Source: Ligula intestinalis (Eukaryota; Platyhelminthes; Cestoda; Diphyllobothriidea; Diphyllobothriidae). Taken from it: a stretch of DNA of 64,000 nucleotides. The stretch is from contig JAYGXS010000003.1 of assembly GCA_036362985.1 (NCBI GenBank), positions 65,433,219 to 65,497,218 on the forward strand. The letters are read 5' to 3'. The stretch's first letter is position 1. Each line of letters starts with the position of its first letter. A program made the position numbers and the translations under genes. The notes under the pieces are model-generated. The model ran no database searches, was not told where the DNA came from, and was given only the letters and a program-made list of their open reading frames with translations. Below are positions 24,901-33,143 of this stretch, in pieces.

Positions 24901-27900
24901 CGAGGTCGCAGTAAGAAGGAGCCATCGCAGTCTGACTCAGTCTCCACTCCATATGAGTACGCATTGGGGTGGCTGCGAGGCCCGAAATATCGCACCAGTT
25001 GGCAAGCCACTGTTTTTTTAGTGCACAGTGATAAATTCTGATGTGCTAGATTTTTTATAATGAGGAAAATTCGCTGAAAGAGTCGAATTCGTTTCCTCTG
25101 CCCTTTCCCGCGCACCAGTCGATTGTCCAAGCCGGTCAACCCACAGCTCATTAAGGTGGACTAGGTAGCTGACAAAACCAAGAACAGTCCGTTTGTGCGT
25201 GTCATACAGATGACCTGCCCACCTGCACAAAACACCAGGATTTTACACAGTGGAGTGAACTGCCCCGATCACACATGGAGATGGGGGAGCCGAAGAACAC
25301 ACTTTCCACGTATACGACCAGTGCCTAGGTTCTGCCTGCTGTGGTTGTTTTTGGACCTGCTCATGTGGGATTTAGCTGCTGTTGAGGATGCATAGCCTGA
25401 AGGGACCAAATTACGTGAGCAGTGTGGGCAGTTTAAACGAATTTAGTGAATGTGTAGGGGTCTAAGCCGTGGTTGTGCCTAGATCACTAAAATCATCAGG
25501 TTGAATCCTAGGGTGGAGGGAAAAGGCAAGAGTCACCAGAATGAGGGTTTTTATTGTGTACAGAACCCTGAGTGGCCGTCTCAAATGGAAGTGGCCACTG
25601 GCGAAGCCAGGGCTGGTTCTGACTGCGTCCAGCTAGACCTGAGAGTTTTGACTGTATGTTGTGTGGGGTGATGACAGTTTCTTTTACATGACTTTGAAGC
25701 GAGTTCAAGTGGTTTGCTATTGGTGTGCTACAAGTTTCCTGAGGGGATGTCGCCTGCAAAGGTCTTTTCTGCATTGGTGTCTTAGTCAATTGGCCCCTAG
25801 GCAGGCGCGCTTATTTGCGGAATAAGCTGAGGTCAACTGTCGGGTCCGCGGGAATGCCGAAGAACAAGGGACGTTGACGCAGCTGCTATCGGTTATCCAG
25901 AAGCACCTGCGAGGTCAAGCCTCGGGGAACGGGGGCGCCAGTGAAAGAAAGCATTGGAACAGTTGTTTGTGACGACACGACTATGGGGCAGCGAGTCTTG
26001 GAGCACGAAGGGGGGACGTGGGTGTCCGCCACAGGTGTCTGTTGGTGCTCCTGATACTAGTGCGCCGGTCTCGGTACGATGGAATCGCAGTTGACCGAAT
26101 AGGCCGATCACAACCTTCTCTCGTTGTGATCTGGTTCACATTGCTGATGGTGGGGGCTCTACACGTGAGGCAATTGGTTGACGGAGCCTACTCTTTGTTA
26201 CTTCGTTAAAACCTTCCTTCGTTTTTTCTTGGTTTTAGGGGCCCAGTTAAAAAGTACTTCGTTAACGCAGTTGCATCAATCCGCCAATGGTGACTTTTTA
26301 TTAGTGCAAAATATTTTCCATAGAAGCATCTTGTGTCGATATATTCTGACTATTGGATGGAAATGAATATTTCCGTTTTTCTTTGGAGTTCACGCATGGA
26401 GATCAGTAGTCAAATCTAGCATGCAACCTGCGATTAAGGCACTGATGAAAATGGATGAAAACGTGACCAGAAAACGAAAGTTCGATGTCATTGTCTTTTT
26501 TGAGTATGACGAATTAAGATTGTATTTCAACCACTAGTCCATGTTCAGGATCCTGCAGCTTTTATTGGCACTGTGATGAAACGTGTCTGTATGCTTCGTC
26601 ACTATCCATTATGATTCATAAAACAATAGGATTTTGTAGTTTCTTTGGAAATTGTAGAACGAAGTATGGGTGAAATACTGGAGAAAGGACTTTAAGTTCT
26701 ACGGGCGCATGCAAGAAATCATCTTGGGAACGTTGGGTGAGCCCAGGACTGATCCTCATCTCAGCTATCAGATACCATGTGCCTGAGTTTGTGTCGAAAT
26801 GTTTACTTGCCTCGTGTTGCTTGATTACTATATCCTTAACGGCGACCAAAAGCTTTTGGAAGATAATCTCGTGAAAAGGGTGATTTTCCGTGTTTTCCTA
26901 CTGTCTTGATTATATGATGCGATATCTAACTGATATTTTGGGCCGCTTTTAGCGTATTTTTTTCAAAATAACACCATATATTTGGCAAAGGAGGCAGTAA
27001 ATACAATTTCCTCTACTATCCTTATACTTTTTAGTCCACAGTAAAAATTCGGGGAACAAACCCTATCTTTCGACGACGCAGGTTACTTGTAGAGCCGAAC
27101 CCCTCGAAGACATTTGACAGGCCTGCTTCCGAAGAAAACTATACGAAGACTCGTAATTTGGATGCGTACCAGGGGCTTCACAGTCCAAAGACAACAAGCA
27201 CTCCAAAGTCCCAAACAGCAGACGTTTCACGCACCGCCCCGTGTTGCGAAAAAGCCCTTCAAATTAATGCAGACAATTACCAGGCGGATTCCTTCACAGA
27301 CTGGGAGCAGCTCACGCTGGAGACAACCAAACTCTTGACAAACTTGATTGGAAAAATGCAGGTTCGATTAACAGTACCGTATTTGTGGGTTGTAATCTTA
27401 TTTTAATGCTTCAGGCCAACTCTGCCCCAGCAGAGGTTTATCGTACGTATTAAAACAAGCACACGAATATCTTACTCACCGATAAGGCGCATAGAACAGT
27501 ACAATCTTTAAATATGTATTTGATTAGCAGCTAATTGAAACACGGATTGATACATCTGCTCTTCCATGGATTCACTGGAACTAAAATCCCAGAATTACTC
27601 AGTCGAGCAGAGTAGCCTGTAATAACAAACACCGTTTTGTTCTCAAGTTAGATCCCAAAACATTAGACTTCTCGTTGAGAGTAACGTCTGGAGCCTCCAG
27701 CGAATATTCTCTCCCTACCCTTTGACTTAGCAGCTTTATTTCTTTCCAAGCTCGGTAATAACCAAACCAGAGGGATGCTGACTGGGTTTCTGTTTATTAA
27801 CAAGCGCATGAGTATCTAACGTTGCGTATTTGCTATCCTTATCATGGCTTATTCTTATGAAACTTTCGATGTTCTGCGCCACCTAAAGCCAACACACTTA

Positions 27901-30900
27901 TCGCAGGGTGTTGAGTAAGTTAAACCCTAGCAACTGCGATCTTCAGGTCATGGTTACTTAGGATAGAAGAAGTCTTAGAATGGTCTGAGTGTTAGGAACA
28001 GTATATTATGCACACAGAAGAACGAGGAAAAGATGAAATGAGATTTGATTACGGAGAGCACGACCTTCCCCGGGAGCGGCGTGATCCGAAGTGAGGCATA
28101 GATGCAGGAAATTCCCGCTGGCCAGATAGCAAGCTTTCACGCGTTCAGGCTTGCTATTTGTCACCAGCCTAGAAGATATCAATGCGGCAACTGTGATTGG
28201 CTGTTCCCAGACGTCAAGAACAGCATCCGTGGGATTTTGGGAAACTTCACTTCGACACGAGTTAGTCACAACACTAATTATGAGAGTTTTAGATGTAACT
28301 GTGCAAACCAAAAAAAGATGGGCATATTCAGTGCGATCTTGAAGCATTTAGCCTAAAAAGATAAAAAGTTGAACTATTATGTTATCATATAACGAGGGCT
28401 AATTCAGAAATGGTTTCAATAAAAAAATTCTCGAAACCGCAGGCATGGATATTTAGTCATCATTGGATGGCATATGAAGTCGGGCAATGACTTATGAAGA
28501 AGACTCTTAGATAAACAGTAGTCGCAGGCCCGAGGTGGGCTTAATAGCTGGCGACTACTGTTTTTCTAAACCTTGTGTATTTTCTTCTTAAAGAGCTTTG
28601 CATTTGTTCCTCTGAGCTTCGAAACTTGTTTTCCGATAACTTCAACTTCTTCAGAGTGGAATTCGGAAGGCTTTGTTGAACACGAGCGATTGTCGATATA
28701 ATTTTTCACACTAAATGCTTTTCGACCTAAACCATGCTCTCATTAGTTTACTGAGTTAAAAAGAAGAATGCATATCATCTTTTATCTAAAGATAACAACA
28801 CTTTGAATGTTTATAATACCATTGTGGTGGCCACTCTGTTACCAGATCCTGATTTGGCTTGTGGTTTCGATTAAGTGGACCATCAGTTTCTCGGCTACTG
28901 TAGCTTTCCGAGCCTACGGACCCCGCACAAGGCCATTCACCAGATTACTGACAATAATAGTCATCAATTATTCCAGTGCTCTCATCTGTTCTATGAAGAA
29001 AGCTCAGGGCAACCATTTAACCATTACTTGATAGATGTCAAGATTTAAAAGATAGTTGTTGAGCAAATAGTAAGCTTGTACTTCTCCTGTGGTATATCTG
29101 ATTTGTCGTTGTTCTTGAACATCTCACCCATCTGTTACAGCCAGCGATGGTGAATTATACTTCCCAACAAAGGACACCATTCGTGGACTGTAATCACCTG
29201 ACCTGTCCAGGGGAGGCCAGTAACAGTTCACAAGTGCAAGTTGTGTCAGACTGGGCGCTAAAGACCGGTGAACAGGCCGAATTACTTGATGCCATGCCAG
29301 TCGAGAACTCCGCTAACGTCCACCATCAGACAACCCACCTGGAGTCGCAGTCCAGACCAGAGGACCCTAAAAAGGCCCTCAAAACCTCTGAAGTAAGTCT
29401 GTCTTTGAAATATGTCTTGATTTCGCCTTTTTTGTGGCATACGATATCTGTGTTCTGTTACATTATTTCCAAAAAACGTTGAGCTGATGCATTAAAATGG
29501 CGCTCCTTGTATAGAAACTATTACTTTTGGTCAATCAGTAATTGGATTAAAGCGTTGTGATACTGTTTAATGCGAAGTCGATGTATCATTAAGGTAATAG
29601 GACATTATTACAACTATTTAGGGGACTCTCAGAACGTTCTAGTGGTTTTTCCAGAATACTCACTCTGCTTTATTGCAAGAGTTATTAACATAATTCGTTG
29701 ACTTTTAAATCTGAAGACTGCTCAATGAAATGTCAAAGAATAAGCAGTCAGCTGGTAAACGCGCGTGTTCTCTAACAGCCTTCCGGATTTTGCGGTTTTT
29801 TTAGCATCATAGAGTGAAGGACGTGAAATCGGGTTAGCAAAGATTGGTAGACGTATCACCACATACACAGGGATTCAGTAAGTTAAACCCTAGCAACTGC
29901 GATCTTCAGACTATGGTTCCTTAGGCGAAAAGAAGTCGGTGGAGGCCAGAATAGAAGGAACAGTATATTTTGTACACAGAGGAACGGATAATAGAGGGAA
30001 GGAGATTTGGTTTAGGAGCATACGACCGGCCAGGAAGACCAGCCGGGTCCAAGTGCCAGTTTTACAGTAGTCAGGCTAGTGGACAGAGGAAGCATTCACG
30101 CTTGCAGGCTTGCCATTCGTCGCTGGGCCAGAAAGCAACTTGGTGGCAACTGGGATTGGCTGTTTCCAGGCGTCGAGGCCAACATCTGTGGGCCTTCGGA
30201 AAAGTTCATTTCGACGCGAGCTAGTCACTTCAGATGCAGGTTTACTCGAGCAATATATGCTTGAAAAACGTTGTAAACGTCAAGGTCTGTAGTTTATGGC
30301 TGACGGATGTCAGATATGTAAACAGGCAGCAACCGTTCATTTGTAACTGATCGCAACGTACATCAATATCATAGAGGAAAAAATCCAATAAATGAATAAA
30401 TTGTGCGTTTTGTTTTATCTAAACCTCGTGAAAATCAGACAGCTGTCAAAATTGAACCGGCAGGAACAATCAGTTGTTAAGATTCTGGTGCTCGTGTGGG
30501 TTAACTTTAATTCCAAATAAGATCATGCAAGCAGCATGCTCACTTAGGAAATGACGGACAACCTCCCGTCTCGGTAAGGATGACTCGTATAGCCTCCTAA
30601 ACGAATAGGAGCGCCCGACCACTTAAAATAGCCGGCCTTGCGATCAATTTCAGGTAGGGTACATATTCCCGTATCTTGAGCCTAACACTAACCCTAACGT
30701 TAGCCTAAACTGTAGTCCTAATCTTAACCCTAGTCTTAAACTAAATCTAAACCCTGCAATTAATTCCAATGCAAACCCTAACCCCTAAGATGATCCTGAC
30801 CTTAACCCCGAGCGGATCAGAATCCGAGGTGTAGGCCTGGCGGCAGTCATCCCAGTGGCCACAGAAGCCAACATGTGCGCACGAGACAAGCATGCGGCTG

Positions 30901-33111
30901 ACTCTAGGAGCATGTCGCGAAGTGGAATCACGTGACCTCATGCATGGTGAGGCATGGTGGGGCGCTGCAATAATACGCCCCCATGTGCGATATTTGTTAC
31001 GAGATGCGCGATCCGGCTAATGCTTTTCGTGCCCTAATCTGACCCCTTCATCGGTCCAGCGCATCTCTCGCGTGTCTTGTTGTAGGGTGTGTGGTATGAC
31101 AATCGGTTTCGATGAAGTCCACCATATGCTCAAGAGCAGATACGGTAATGGAGCTAAGTACGAGATTATAGTGAAATAAGACGAGCAAGTGTCTACCTTA
31201 CTCTAACCCTAACCGCTTTGACCGGTGACAGGACCGAAGTCGAGATGACCGAAGCAGGCTTTGGGTGGAAGCCGCTTTTTCCATTGCAGCCTAAAACCCT
31301 GCCTAAACTTAGTCTTGAGTGACAGTGGACTTTACGACGGTACTACTGCACTGTCTGCCCTCACTCTCCTATAGTAGGTGTCTAGCCAGACTTTAGTTAG
31401 CCAAGACTGGCACTGCTTCTACCAATACTGCTTATTCTTATACTACTTACTAGGGTGTAGCTGATTGATAGTATTTGCTGGCACTATTACTGAATGTTTC
31501 GGAAGTGAGAAGTGATGCTGATTAAAGTCAGCACTGGGCTCATATCCCCTCGATCTCGGCAGGAAGTGTAGAGTAGTACTAGTGCTGGCACTAACGCCAC
31601 CATCTTTCAGAGGTGACGCTGATTAAGCCAACGCTAGGGCTCATATTCCCTTGGTCTCAACAAGGAGTGTGACTCTGGGTTGAAACTGTTTTGAGTACAT
31701 GTTTGGGGTTCTGAGCATGGCAGCGTTTGACTTGGTTTCCGCACTGTCAGCTCTATCCATCGAGCTGTGTACGTTTTTTGTAGGTACAGACTAAGATACT
31801 GCTGCTATAAGTACGTGCTAATTCCTAGCAATCATGCTTACTAAGGCCAGTAGATAGTATACTATAAGTACTGCCTTTGTGTGCTTTTTAAGTAGTCGCA
31901 CTTAATCTGTGTGAGGTAATAGTGATAAGCATTTGGATAATATTAGAGTGTTTTTACATAATGCACAAATCCTACCATGCCCTTTTTGTCGTGCAGTTTG
32001 CCGTCTATAGACTAACATTACTGCGGCTCATGCTACTTCTAGCTTTTGTAAAACTCCTGAATAACAACGAAGCTGTCTGTTTATAATACTGACAATTCCG
32101 AGTAAGTTCACGTTTTTGAGACCCGGGGCACATCAAGGCTTGCCTGGGTTTCCGCCCTCTCGCCTTTGTCCACCAGAAGCTGTGACACATTTTACTAAGT
32201 TTGGGCAAGAATACTGCTGCTACAGGTAATATGTCACTGCTAAGAGTGCTAATTCTATCAATCATACTAAGACCAGCGGATAGTATATCCTACTAACAGA
32301 TTCATATAATTGTATCAATAACTGACATGCATCCAATTATTGCAACAAGCATTGCAGATGGTAATATGAGCTTATGTGCGTCCGAAATTTAATCTGGGCT
32401 GATTTGCGAGACACCCGGGCGACCGTTCACCCCCAGTTGTAGGGTACGTTCAACAGAATCACAGTTAAATGTGTGTCCATTCTAGAAACTTTTATAGAAA
32501 TGTGTCTACGGTCATACAGTTGCCTGAGATGTTGCTAAACGTCCATCAACGATATTTGGAGGTAGCAGACCAAGACTTCTCAATTATTGACCGATGGGAC
32601 TCCTGGTTATAGTGAAGACTATTCGTATCCATGTCTGTCTGCTATGCAACAGGTATTTTATCACGTAAGCTATTCCGAGTGCTTTATGTCGCCTTTAACA
32701 GTGAAAAAGATTCCATATGTACCACTTGTTTTAGGCTAACCATCTTCGCGACCGCAGACCTCAGCGTTCGACCTCTCAGTTTCCTCAACAAAAGCAGCTG
32801 CATCTTCATAACAGTCCCCTGCAAAAGTTAGCCAGCAACGCGAAAGTGGAAGGGCAGTCTTACCGCGACCTCAAAACCCTGGGTTACGAGACGGGAAAAG
32901 ATAAAGTCCACGTAAGTACCGAATGTTTTCGGCAGTTCTGGCACCAGTGGGGCGTCGTGAATGGAATTTTAGCCACCGTCAGCTAATTTGAAAGGTTTTG
33001 GCGAGTATCCGTATAGAAAAATGATGCTTTTAGCATAAAAATGTGCTTTTACATCCCGAAGTGGCTTTTTTCTCTCAGGCCCATAGCGTTTCAGAAAGTA
33101 CGACTTACTTT

Positions 33112-33143
<32 letters not shown>

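Larger units (their letters stand above)
23706..27034. other. Intron of 3.3 kb, largely repeats
   Basis: Contains R1 copy 3 (23845-24215) and R2 copy 1 (25440-26110). The G+C-rich block from about 23820 to 26210 stands out from the flanking A/T-rich intron. The minus frame at 24358-24834 is discussed under rejected items. Sequence from 26220 to 27034 is unassigned. Confidence 0.5.
27362..29140. other. Intron with repeat and hairpin
   Basis: Contains R3 copy 1 (27895-28275) and the hairpin at 28508-28568. The rest is unassigned. Confidence 0.5.
29393..32734. other. Intron of 3.3 kb with several repeats
   Basis: Contains R3 copy 2 (29865-30245), a telomere-like degenerate array (30670-30800), R1 copy 4 (31095-31255) and two degenerate direct repeats (31500-31685 and 31720-32300). 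The remainder is unassigned. Confidence 0.5.

Noticed and set aside
33112..33142. CRISPR-like or regulatory repeat
   Set aside because: It is a plain (ATC)n microsatellite without spacers. No CRISPR array exists in the window.
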